Assembly (NCBI RefSeq): GCF_024298905.1
Contig: NZ_CP101154.1
Location: forward strand, 2,790,001-2,854,000
Source of the DNA: Natronomonas marina
GTDB taxonomy: Archaea; Halobacteriota; Halobacteria; Halobacteriales; Haloarculaceae
Reading direction: 5' to 3'
DNA length: 64,000 bases
Shown here: in pieces, positions 1 through 7,603 of the stretch
How the letters are laid out: every line of letters begins with the position of its first letter
Numbering within the stretch: position 1 is the first letter of the stretch
Notes under the pieces: model-generated
The model's input: only the letters and a program-made list of their open reading frames with translations
Databases searched by the model: none
What the model was told of the DNA's origin: nothing
Made by a program: the position numbers and the translations under genes

Positions 1-1597
1 CGATGACCTCGTAGACCTCCCGGACGGCCCGCTCGCGCTCCCGGATGTCGGTGATCTCCGAGACCACCGCCGTCGCGGCGAACACCTCGCCGGTCTCGTC
101 CTCGACCGGGGCGGTCCGGAGCTGGTAGTCGTTGCCGGCCATCGCGAACTCCGTCCGGACGGACTCGCCGTCGAACGTCGCGTCGACCAGTTCGACGGCC
201 ATGTCGGCGAGTTCGTCCAGCGCTTCGGTCACCGGCTTTCCCTCGAAGTCCTCGGGGACGAAGCTGGTGTCCTCGAGACCACCGCCGCGGGCGAGCTGGA
301 ACCGGCGGTTCTCGTCGACGAGCAGGACCGCGCTGTTGGGGAGGTTCTCCGCGAGCGTCCGGTAGCGCTCCCGGCTCCGCCGGAGCTTCCGCCTCCTGTC
401 TTTCACCTCGGTGACATCCCGGAAGAACACGGACAGCCCGTCCGAGGCGGGGTAGGCGCGCACCTCGAACCACTGGTCGAGCGGCTCGTGGCGCTCCTCG
501 AAGGTGACCGGCTCCTGGGTCTCCATGGCGCGGTGGTACTCCTCGTAGAACCGCTCGTCGGTCGCCTCCGGGAAGGCCTCCCAGAGGTTCTCGCCGAGCA
601 GTTCGTCCGCGCTCCGGCCGAGGAACGCCTCGCCCCGCTCGTTGAGGTGGGTGACCCGCCACTCGTCGTCAAGCGAGAGGAACCCCTCGCCGATGCGGCC
701 GAGCATCCGCCGGAGGTCCTCGCGGGCGGCCCCGAGTTCGCTCTCGTAGGCGCGCCGCTCGAGTTCCTCCTGGACCCACTCGACGAGCAACTCGACGAAT
801 GCCTCCTCGCGGTGGGCAAAGGTCCGGTCCCGCGGCTCCTCGTCGGCGAAGCACAGCGTCCCGTACAGGTCGCCGTCGACGTCGATGCGGCCGCCGATGT
901 AACAGCCGAGTTCGTACCGCTGGTAGGCGGGGTCGCCGGTCCACCCCTCGTCGACCGTCGTGTCGGCGACGCCGAGCAGCCCCTCGCCGTCGATGGCCCG
1001 CCGACAGTAGGTGTTCGACAGCGAGTCGGTCGCGCCGGGCGCGATGAGTTCGTGACCGCCGACGGCGTGCTCGATGTCGAACCGCTCGTCGTCGCGGTCG
1101 ATGGCCGACAGGAAGGCGATGTCGGTGCCGAGGTACTCACAGCCCAGCGCGAGCAGCCGGTCGACCGACTCCCCGAAGTCGGCCTCCTCGTCGGCGAGTA
1201 TCTCCTGTAGTCGCACGAGTGCGCGGTTGTGGGTCCTGACCACGCCGGTTTCGTCGGCCAGCACCCGGATCCGCTCGGCCAACTCGCCGTTTTCGGCGTG
1301 GCTTCGGGGGAGGTACTCGACGCGGTCCGACCGGCTCGCCCGCACCGCCAGGTCCGGATCGTGATCGGCCGTCACCACCACGAACGGGAGGCCCGGAACC
1401 CGCTCGCGGACCCGCCCCAGCAGGCCGAACGGCTCGACGACCCCGGCCACACAGACCACGCAGTCCGGGGGCGCCTCGTCGACCGCCTCGAGGCCAGCCT
1501 CGACGTCGTCGACCGTCCGAAGCCGGACGCCGTCGGCGCCGCCGAGCCCCGCGGCGTCGCCGTCGCCGAAGAGCACTGCCGACGCGTCACCGTTCAT
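1..1597 (-). CDS. Sensor protein with degenerate receiver, GAF and PAS domains (C-terminus outside window)
   Basis: The reading frame opens at an ATG at 1597 and is still open at base 1, so 532 residues are visible and the C-terminus (often a histidine kinase or HTH_10 output in this class) is missing. Residues 1-115 look like a receiver domain, but the phospho-acceptor Asp is replaced: the strand normally reading DCVVSD reads DCVVCV, giving Val50. Residues about 130-270 form a GAF domain (YCRRAIDGEGLLGVAD region), about 285-395 a PAS domain (GFLSLDDEWRVTHLNERGE) and about 405-530 a second PAS. The likely role is intracellular signal or redox/light sensing with output by the missing part. No operon partner is visible; the next gene runs the other way. 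The architecture is clear, the output type is unknown. Confidence 0.85.
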   Translation of the reverse strand, partial: MNGDASAVLFGDGDAAGLGGADGVRLRTVDDVEAGLEAVDEAPPDCVVCVAGVVEPFGLLGRVRERVPGLPFVVVTADHDPDLAVRASRSDRVEYLPRSHAENGELAERIRVLADETGVVRTHNRALVRLQEILADEEADFGESVDRLLALGCEYLGTDIAFLSAIDRDDERFDIEHAVGGHELIAPGATDSLSNTYCRRAIDGEGLLGVADTTVDEGWTGDPAYQRYELGCYIGGRIDVDGDLYGTLCFADEEPRDRTFAHREEAFVELLVEWVQEELERRAYESELGAAREDLRRMLGRIGEGFLSLDDEWRVTHLNERGEAFLGRSADELLGENLWEAFPEATDERFYEEYHRAMETQEPVTFEERHEPLDQWFEVRAYPASDGLSVFFRDVTEVKDRRRKLRRSRERYRTLAENLPNSAVLLVDENRRFQLARGGGLEDTSFVPEDFEGKPVTEALDELADMAVELVDATFDGESVRTEFAMAGNDYQLRTAPVEDETGEVFAATAVVSEITDIRERERAVREVYEVI

Positions 1598-1717
1598 CGT
1601 TCTCGTCCCCGCACCGCCCCGGTTCGCAGAGCAGAGTCGCCCGGTCGCCCCGGACCCCACCGGTAGAACGTTCGCGTACCATGCGCGTAGGCTTGAGAAC
1701 GTGTCAGGACCGAGCCG

Positions 1718-1727
1718 GTATATATGT
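1718..1727 (+). promoter_or_regulatory. TATA-like element upstream of the small zinc-finger gene
   Basis: The stretch ggtatatatg is the only strong TATA-like element in the divergent interval 1598-1861. Its centre lies about 26 bases before the ATG at 1748, which would make that ATG a leaderless start, but the 1748-1861 stretch does not look coding (see the zinc-finger entry), so it may instead give a leader of about 115 bases. Confidence 0.4.
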
Positions 1728-1861
1728 GAGGTCGGTTTCACGTCGAGATGGAGGCGAAACGAGCGTCACTCGAGGCCGCCAGCGCGAACGGCGAGCGGGG
1801 CCCACGTCGATGGGGCGTCGGAACCCACAGACGTTTGCCGGGGGCCGACGAAGCGGGCCGC

Positions 1862-2161
1862 ATGTACGCCTGCGACGCCTGCGGCGAGGAGTTCGAGACG
1901 CTCTCGGCGCTCCGCATCGAGCACGAACCCTGTCCGGTCGCCGAGGAGCAGCGCCGGTACGACGAGGCCGTCGAGCGGCTGGCCGACGAGCGGGGGCTCG
2001 AGATCGGGGACCGGTGCCGCGTCGTCGCTACCGGCGAGGAGGCCGAAATCGTCGACATCGAACCGGGCGAGGGCGACGCAGAGCCCGAAGTCGTCTGGGT
2101 GCCGGCCGGCGAGGACGACCCGGAGGAGGGTCGGACGGCCACCTTCGACGAGGTCGTGTAG
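1862..2161 (+). CDS. Small C2H2/C2HC-type zinc-finger protein
   Basis: The protein has 99 residues and starts directly with a zinc-finger-like segment: MYACDACGEEFETLSALRIEH followed by EPCP, giving CxxC plus His/Cys ligands. The rest is acidic and looks like a small beta domain (GDRCRVVATGEEAEIVDIEPG). Haloarchaea carry many such small zinc-finger proteins; most have no assigned function. An in-frame ATG at 1748 would add 38 residues, but those codons often end in A or T, unlike the C/G-ending codons of the body, and the added peptide is basic. I therefore choose 1862. It stands alone, divergent from the sensor gene and about 90 bases ahead of the monooxygenase. Confidence 0.7.
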   Translation: MYACDACGEEFETLSALRIEHEPCPVAEEQRRYDEAVERLADERGLEIGDRCRVVATGEEAEIVDIEPGEGDAEPEVVWVPAGEDDPEEGRTATFDEVV

Positions 2162-2252
2162 CCGTCGGAACGGGCAGGGGTATTTAAACCACGTCGTTTG
2201 ACAAGCAGCATAATTAATCCCGACTGGCCCGCACCTCCGGCAGTGAGGAGCC

Positions 2253-3926
2253 ATGCCTGACGCGGACACACGGACCGGACGGACCGAGGGGGCGACGGAC
2301 GTCGACGCCGTCGTCGTCGGCGCCGGGTTCTCGGGGCTGTACATGCTGCACCGCCTCCGCGAACGGGGGCTGGACGTTCGCGTCTACGAGAAGGGCGACG
2401 GCGTCGGTGGGACGTGGTACTGGAACCGGTATCCCGGCGCCCGCTGCGACAGCGAGAGCCACATCTACTGTTACTCCTTCTCCGACGAGATCCGAGCGCA
2501 GTGGGAGTGGAGCGAGCGCTACCCCGAACAGCCCGAGATCCTCGAGTACCTCAACTTCGTCGCCGACGAGTTGGACCTCCGGCGGGACATCGCCTTCGAG
2601 CGCGAGGTCGAATCCGCCACGTACGACGAGGACGCGGCCACGTGGACCGTCGAGCTGGCCGATGGCGAGCGCGTCACGACCCGCTTTTTTATCACCGGTG
2701 TCGGCTGTCTCTCCGAGCCGTTCGTTCCCGATTTCGACGGCCTCGGTGACTTCGGCGGCGAGTGGTATCACACCGCCCGCTGGCCGGACGAGGGGGTCGA
2801 CCTCGCGGGCGAGCGCGTCGGCGTCGTCGGCACCGGCTCGACCGGTATCCAGTTCGTCTCCGAAACCGGCGGGACCGCCGAGCACCTCACCGTCTTCCAG
2901 CGGACGCCGAACTACGCCGTCCCGGCGCGCAACCGACCGCTGGGCGACGACGAGTACGAGGAGATCAGGGCGAACTACGAGGAGATCTGGGAGCGGGCCC
3001 GCGACGCCCGGCTGGGGATGCCGTTCGACCACGACCACTACACCGCGGCGAGCCTCTCCGAGGCGGAGGTTCGGGAGACGCTCGAGGACCGCTGGCAGCA
3101 GGGCGGCTTCCGGTTCCTCCACGCGTTCGAACCCGGCCACGTCCTCTCGAACCCCGAGCTGAACGAGACCATCTCGGAGTTCATCCGCGAGAAGATCCGC
3201 GCGAAGGTCGACGACCCCGAAACCGCCGAGGCGCTCGTCCCGACGGACCACCCCTACGGCGCCAAGCGCCCGCCGATGGACTACGACGACTACTACCGGA
3301 CGTACAACCGCGACGACGTCTCCCTGGTCGACGTCAGCGAGGACGGCGAGCCCATCGAGCGCGTCACGGCCGACGGCGTCCGGACGACCGACGCGGCGTA
3401 CGACCTCGACGTGCTGGTCTTCGCGACGGGGTTCGACGCGATGACGGGCGCCATCCTGGCGATGGACATCGAGGGCCGACACGGCCTGCGGCTCGAGGAG
3501 AAGTGGGCCGACGGCCCCCGGACCTACCTCGGGCTCATGACCCGCGGGTTCCCCAACCTGTTCACCATCACCGGGCCGCAGTCGCCGTCCGTGCTGACGA
3601 ACATGCCGCTGTCCATCGAGCAGCACGTCGAGTGGATCGACGACTGCATCGCCTACATGGACCGGGAGGGTTACGACTACATCGAGCCGACCGCCGACGC
3701 CGAACAGCAGTGGGTGCAGAACACCAACACCCTCGCGGACAGCATGCTGTTCTCGGAGGCCGATTCCTGGTATCGGGGCGAGAACGTCCCCGGCAAGCCG
3801 CCGGTGTTCACGCCGTTCCCCGGCGGACTGGACGTCTACCGCGACATCTGCGACCGGGTCGCCCGCGACGACTACGACGGATTCGAAGTCGGGCGAACCG
3901 ACGAGCGGGCGGTCATCGAGCAGTAG
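2253..3926 (+). CDS. Flavin-containing monooxygenase of the Baeyer-Villiger type
   Basis: The 557-residue protein has the N-terminal FAD-binding motif GAGFSG (residues 23-28), the following GGTWYWNRYPGARCD block typical of cyclohexanone-monooxygenase relatives, the Baeyer-Villiger fingerprint FGGEWYHTARWP (167-178, matching FxGxxxHxxxWP) and the NADPH-binding motif GTGSTG (193-198). Family members use NADPH and oxygen to insert oxygen next to a ketone, giving an ester or lactone. Length is normal for the family. It is transcribed alone, convergent with the Bat-like operon, with a hairpin in the gap. The substrate cannot be read from sequence. The long frames visible on the opposite strand are GC-driven shadows. 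Confidence 0.92.
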   Translation: MPDADTRTGRTEGATDVDAVVVGAGFSGLYMLHRLRERGLDVRVYEKGDGVGGTWYWNRYPGARCDSESHIYCYSFSDEIRAQWEWSERYPEQPEILEYLNFVADELDLRRDIAFEREVESATYDEDAATWTVELADGERVTTRFFITGVGCLSEPFVPDFDGLGDFGGEWYHTARWPDEGVDLAGERVGVVGTGSTGIQFVSETGGTAEHLTVFQRTPNYAVPARNRPLGDDEYEEIRANYEEIWERARDARLGMPFDHDHYTAASLSEAEVRETLEDRWQQGGFRFLHAFEPGHVLSNPELNETISEFIREKIRAKVDDPETAEALVPTDHPYGAKRPPMDYDDYYRTYNRDDVSLVDVSEDGEPIERVTADGVRTTDAAYDLDVLVFATGFDAMTGAILAMDIEGRHGLRLEEKWADGPRTYLGLMTRGFPNLFTITGPQSPSVLTNMPLSIEQHVEWIDDCIAYMDREGYDYIEPTADAEQQWVQNTNTLADSMLFSEADSWYRGENVPGKPPVFTPFPGGLDVYRDICDRVARDDYDGFEVGRTDERAVIEQ

Positions 3927-3952
3927 GTCGACTGCTGTGATCCACAGAGCCA

Positions 3953-3973
3953 GGGACGACGGGTCGCCGTCCC
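3953..3973. terminator. Hairpin between convergent genes
   Basis: Arms gggacg (3953-3958) and cgtccc (3968-3973) form a GC-rich stem-loop in the 58-base gap between the convergent monooxygenase and DUF58 genes. There is no clear T-run, so its role as a terminator is only suggested by position. Confidence 0.35.
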
Positions 3974-3984
3974 GGGCTGTCCGG

Positions 3985-4857
3985 CTACGCCAGCCAGACG
4001 CTCGCGAAGGCGTCGAAGTAGTCCGACCCGGTGTCGACGAGGACGTGGTCGCCCCGCAGTGCCGTCACGCGCTCGGAGACGGCGTCGACGTGGGTGTCGA
4101 GCCTGCTCCGGTAGTCCTCGGCCAGCGACCCGCTGAAGTAGGACCGGCGGGTTTCCTCGCCCTCGGGGTCCTCGAACAGCGCGTCGCCGGCGATAGGCGG
4201 GTCCCGCTCGGCCGGCGCAACCAGCCTGACAACCAGCACGTCGACGTCCTTCCGGGTCAGCGCCGCGACGCCGTCTTCGATTGCCTGGGGGTCGGCCAGG
4301 CAGTCGCTGAACACCACAACGAGCGACCGCGAGCGGATCCGATCGGCATACGTCTCCAGAACCGACCGGAGGTCCGCCTCGCCCGACGGATTCGTGTCGT
4401 TCAACTGGTCGATGATGTCGAGCAGTTCGCCACGGTTCGAGCGCCCGGCGTCGAGTCGGTCGGCCGTCTCCCGGAACGTCGAGAACCGGTAGTCGTCGTT
4501 GTTCTCGGCGGTGAGGTAGCCGAACCCGAGCGCCAGCTTCGCAGCGTACTCGAACTTGTGATCCCCGGCGGCGTCGTCGCCGAAGTCCATCGACCCGCTG
4601 GCGTCGACCAGAAGGTGGACGGTGAGGTTGCGCTCCTCCTCGAACTGCTTGATATAGTACTCCTCGGTCCGGGCAAAGAGTTTCCAGTCGATGAGCCGGG
4701 TGTCGTCGCCCGGCGAGTAGCGCCGGTAGTCGCTGAACGTGAGCCCCTCGCCGATACGTGGTGACTGCTTGTCGCCCTGCTGGAGCGCGCCCGTCTCCCT
4801 GTCGAGGACGGTCCCGAACCGGCCGAGTTCGTCGAGGAACGCCGGATCGATGGTCAC
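3985..4857 (-). CDS. DUF58 protein with VWA-like fold, MoxR partner
   Basis: The 290-residue protein has the DUF58 signature YSPGDD..LIDWKLFAR at about 48-63 and a complete metal-site motif DASGS at 85-89, typical of VWA-fold proteins encoded beside MoxR ATPases. I start it at the GTG at 4857 (MTIDPAFLDELGRF), because upstream in-frame sequence overlaps the end of the MoxR gene and is basic and low-complexity. No transmembrane segment is seen, so it is a short soluble DUF58 form. It is the last gene of the operon that starts at 11771. It probably works as a client or adaptor for the MoxR ATPase in assembling surface or membrane complexes, which is inference from bacterial Bat operons. Confidence 0.88.
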   Translation of the reverse strand: MTIDPAFLDELGRFGTVLDRETGALQQGDKQSPRIGEGLTFSDYRRYSPGDDTRLIDWKLFARTEEYYIKQFEEERNLTVHLLVDASGSMDFGDDAAGDHKFEYAAKLALGFGYLTAENNDDYRFSTFRETADRLDAGRSNRGELLDIIDQLNDTNPSGEADLRSVLETYADRIRSRSLVVVFSDCLADPQAIEDGVAALTRKDVDVLVVRLVAPAERDPPIAGDALFEDPEGEETRRSYFSGSLAEDYRSRLDTHVDAVSERVTALRGDHVLVDTGSDYFDAFASVWLA

Positions 4858-4912
4858 GGCGCTGCCCCCCTGTCGCGGCCGGTTGTCGACGGCGGGTAGT
4901 CCGGCGCCATCG

Positions 4913-5887
4913 TCACTCCAGGAGCGACGCGATGACGTCGTCCGGCGTGGTTCCCTCCCGCTCCGAGCGGAAATCGAGGATGATCCGGTGTCTGAGGACG
5001 GGCGCGGCAAGCGCCTCGAGGTCCGCCTCGGTCACGTGGGAGCGCCCCTGCAAGAACGCCCGCGCCTTGGCGGTCGAGACGAGTGCCATGCTCGCCCGCG
5101 GGCTGGCGCCGAACTCGATCTCCTCGGCCTCGCGGGTCCGCCGGACGAGGTCGACCGCACGCTTTCGGAGATCGTCGGCGATGGGGACATCCCGGACGAA
5201 CCGCTGGGCGGCGCGGATCTCCTCGCGGGTGAGCACCCGCTCGACCGGGACATCCTCGCTGCCCTCCGTGTAGAGGTCGACGATGGCTTCCTCGTCGTCC
5301 TTGTCGGGGTACTCGACGAGCAGTTTCAGGGTGAAGCGGTCCGTCTGAGCTTCCGGCAGCGCGTAGGTTCCCGACTGATCGATCGGATTCTGGGTCGCCA
5401 GCACGAAGAACGGCTCCGGGAGGTCGTAGGTTTCGCCGGTACTCGTGACCTGTCGCTCCTGCATCGCCTCCAGCAGCGCGGCCTGAGTCTTCGGCGTCGC
5501 GCGGTTGATTTCGTCGGCCAGCACCACGTTCGCGAAGACGGGTCCTTTCTCGAAGACGAACTCGCGTCGGTCGCCGCTATCGCGGATAATCTCCGTGCCC
5601 GTGATGTCCGATGGCATCAGGTCGGGGGTGTTCTGAATGCGCGAAAACGAGAGGTCGGTGACCTCCGCGACCGTCCGGACCATCGTCGTCTTCCCGAGGC
5701 CGGGGTTCGACTCCAGCAGGGCGTTGCCGTCCGCCAGGATGCAGACGAACAGCCCCTGCAGGACCTCCTCCTGGCCGACGATACGCCGGTCGACCTGCTC
5801 GCGGGCCGCCTGTAGCTTCGACTGAATTTCGTCGATGTCGTACTCCTCGTAATCGAACGTCGCGGATTCGGTGTCGTCTGTGGTCAT
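4913..5887 (-). CDS. MoxR-family AAA+ ATPase
   Basis: The 324-residue protein contains a P-loop at 60-68 (SNPGLGKTT, with Ser where the first Gly is usual), Walker B VVLADE (121-126), sensor-1 ATQNP (164-168) and the arginine-bearing QTDRF motif, followed by the C-terminal lid domain. MoxR ATPases act as chaperones that activate VWA-domain partners, and four such or related proteins lie in the same operon. The ATG at 5887 lies 95 bases past the end of the upstream membrane gene; the gap also holds a possible 24-codon ORF. It is followed after 55 bases by DUF58. Length is typical of the family. Confidence 0.93.
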   Translation of the reverse strand: MTTDDTESATFDYEEYDIDEIQSKLQAAREQVDRRIVGQEEVLQGLFVCILADGNALLESNPGLGKTTMVRTVAEVTDLSFSRIQNTPDLMPSDITGTEIIRDSGDRREFVFEKGPVFANVVLADEINRATPKTQAALLEAMQERQVTSTGETYDLPEPFFVLATQNPIDQSGTYALPEAQTDRFTLKLLVEYPDKDDEEAIVDLYTEGSEDVPVERVLTREEIRAAQRFVRDVPIADDLRKRAVDLVRRTREAEEIEFGASPRASMALVSTAKARAFLQGRSHVTEADLEALAAPVLRHRIILDFRSEREGTTPDDVIASLLE

Positions 5888-5982
5888 GTGGTGTGGTGGG
5901 TCTGTCAGTGGTCGCCCCGTGCGGATGAGCTATCGGCGACGATGCCGACGCGCTCCGTTCGCGGTTCGGCGTCCGCCATCGG

Positions 5983-6954
5983 TCACTCGTCCTCGCGGAT
6001 GCGAACGTTGTACTTCCGGACGAGTTCGGCGTCCTCGAGCCGTTCGCCCTCCTCGAAGCCGGCCTGCTGGCTCTCGACGTCGTAGCCGCCGGTGCTACCC
6101 CCGCCGTCCGAGGGGAAGGACCGCTCCTCCTCGACGGGGCCGTCGCCCTCGTTGGTCTCGAGTTCCGCGGTCGTCTCGTCGTCACCCCGGTCGACGGAAT
6201 CGGGGTCGCCGAGGACCTCACTGCCGTCCCGGAGGCCGTCGTTCTCCGGCGTCAGGGCCCCGCCCGGTTCGACCTCGCCTTCCGGGACGTCCTCGTCGGT
6301 GCCGAACAGCGAGAGCCCGACGATGGACACCTGCACCGTCGCCGCCGAGAGCAGGACCACGACGACGGCGGTCGCGGCCACCCGCCGGGAGTCGACGAGG
6401 GCGACGCCGGAGGTTTCGCGCAATCGCTCGATGACCTCCTCGTAGAGCCGGGCAGCCATTCGGGTGTCCGTCCCGCGTTCGACCGCGTCGCGGGCGGTCC
6501 GGAGCGGTCCAGCCACCTCGGGGTTCGCCGCCTCGAACTGCTCGACCAGCGACCGGCGGGTCCGGAACCAAAGCTCCGCGACGAGGGCGACGACCGCTGC
6601 GACGGCGGCGGTGACGACGTGGTCCGGGAGCCCCGCCGGCGCGGCCGTGGCCAACAGCAGGTTGACCGCGAGGAACACCGCCGTCGCGTCCAAGACGGCG
6701 TAGACGGCCGCCGCCTTCAGTCCCTCGCGCCGGACCGCCTCGAGGGCACGCTCGATTCGCTCTCTGGACGACTCCTCGGCCGTCGTATCGGGGGCCGACT
6801 CGTCGATGGTGTCGGCTTCCGCGTCCGCTGACGCTTCTGCGCCCGCTTCGTCGATGGCGTCGCCGTCCGTCTCCGCCGGGGCTTCCGCGTCCGGCCGGCC
6901 GGTGGATTCGGCCGCGGAAGCCGCCGACGCTCCGGTTTCCTCGTCGTCCGTCAC
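5983..6954 (-). CDS. Multi-pass membrane protein of the MoxR/VWA operon
   Basis: The 323-residue protein starts at a GTG at 6954 (VTDDEETGAS), four bases after the coiled-coil gene stops at 6959. An upstream in-frame ATG at 7008 would lie inside that gene and add a basic peptide, so it is rejected. Residues 1-75 are a low-complexity acidic tail (many Ala, Asp, Glu). Two closely spaced hydrophobic helices follow (AVYAVLDATAVFLAVNLLL and VVTAAVAAVVALVAEL), then a soluble helical part, a third membrane helix (VAATAVVVVLLSAATVQVS), and an acidic C-terminus. It resembles an uncharacterised haloarchaeal family found in such operons. Function is unknown; it is probably a membrane component served by MoxR. 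Confidence 0.78.
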   Translation of the reverse strand: MTDDEETGASAASAAESTGRPDAEAPAETDGDAIDEAGAEASADAEADTIDESAPDTTAEESSRERIERALEAVRREGLKAAAVYAVLDATAVFLAVNLLLATAAPAGLPDHVVTAAVAAVVALVAELWFRTRRSLVEQFEAANPEVAGPLRTARDAVERGTDTRMAARLYEEVIERLRETSGVALVDSRRVAATAVVVVLLSAATVQVSIVGLSLFGTDEDVPEGEVEPGGALTPENDGLRDGSEVLGDPDSVDRGDDETTAELETNEGDGPVEEERSFPSDGGGSTGGYDVESQQAGFEEGERLEDAELVRKYNVRIREDE

Positions 6955-6958
6955 GGCG

Positions 6959-7603
6959 CTAATCGTACCCCTGGCATGCGTCTTCGTTCTGGTTCTCTTC
7001 CTTCGCACACAGGTCGTCGAGCCGGTCGACGAGATCCGCGTTTTCCTCTTCGAGGTTCTCGTTTTCCTCTTCGAGGTTCTCGTTTTCCTCTTCGAGGTTC
7101 TCGTTTTCCGTCTCGAGGTTCTCGTTTTCCGTCTCGAGCTTCGAGACGTTCTCTTCGAGGTAGGTGACGTTCTCCTCGAGGTAGGTGACGTTCTCCTCGA
7201 GCTGGTCGCGCTGTCGCTTGAGGTCGTCGACCTGGGTTTCGAGGTCGACGATCCTGTTTCGGGCCTCCGTCAGCTCATCGCGGGTCTCCTCGAGTTGAGC
7301 CTCGGTGGCAGCGAGCTCCTGTTCAGTCTCGTTGAGTTCGCCCGAAACCTGATCTACGTCCTCGGTCCGGGTCGAGAGTCGCTGCTCGAGGGCGTCGATC
7401 CGTTCGCGCGCGTTCTGGAGTTCCCCGGCGGTTTCGTTGAGCTGGCTCCGGAGCTCCGCGTTCTCCGAGCGCAGCTGCTCGTTTTGGCCGCGGATGTCCT
7501 CGGCGGAGTCCTGGTACATGACGGTCGCGCCAACCGTTCCGACAAGCGCGATGATCACGACTGCTATCAGGCCGACGTTGAGGGTTTGGCCGACGAACTT
7601 CAC
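6959..7603 (-). CDS. Single-pass membrane protein with long coiled coil
   Basis: The 214-residue protein begins at a GTG at 7603 that overlaps the stop of the VWA gene (shared GTGA). An N-terminal membrane helix (LIAVVIIALVGTVGATVMY) is followed by an almost continuous coiled coil to the C-terminus. The coil ends in exact heptads: three YLEENVT-type units, then five ENENLEE/ETENENL-type units, written in DNA as 21-bp tandem repeats. This suggests a membrane-anchored rod, outside or inside the cell according to topology that I cannot settle. Translational coupling to the VWA gene implies a joint role. A longer start at 7711 would lie inside the VWA gene in another frame and is not credible. 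Confidence 0.8.
   Translation of the reverse strand: MKFVGQTLNVGLIAVVIIALVGTVGATVMYQDSAEDIRGQNEQLRSENAELRSQLNETAGELQNARERIDALEQRLSTRTEDVDQVSGELNETEQELAATEAQLEETRDELTEARNRIVDLETQVDDLKRQRDQLEENVTYLEENVTYLEENVSKLETENENLETENENLEEENENLEEENENLEEENADLVDRLDDLCAKEENQNEDACQGYD
7040..7144. repeat. Five 21-bp tandem repeats coding coiled-coil heptads
   Basis: Units of 21 bp start at 7040, 7061, 7082, 7103 and 7124. The first three are identical (gttttcctcttcgaggttct plus c); the last two change to gttttccgtctcgag. Each encodes one heptad of the coiled coil. A related 21-bp repeat (gaggtaggtgacgttctcct) follows at about 7159-7200. Confidence 0.9.

Noticed and set aside
1748-1861. N-terminal extension of the zinc-finger protein from ATG 1748
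   Set aside because: Promoter spacing would fit, but codon third positions are poorly GC-biased and the peptide is basic; kept only as an alternative.
2214-3626. A 470-residue minus-strand frame opposite the Baeyer-Villiger monooxygenase
   Set aside because: Antisense frame produced by GC bias; the plus-strand protein has complete cofactor and fingerprint motifs.
7040-7200. 21-bp repeats that could suggest a short CRISPR or iteron array
   Set aside because: They are in frame and encode coiled-coil heptads.
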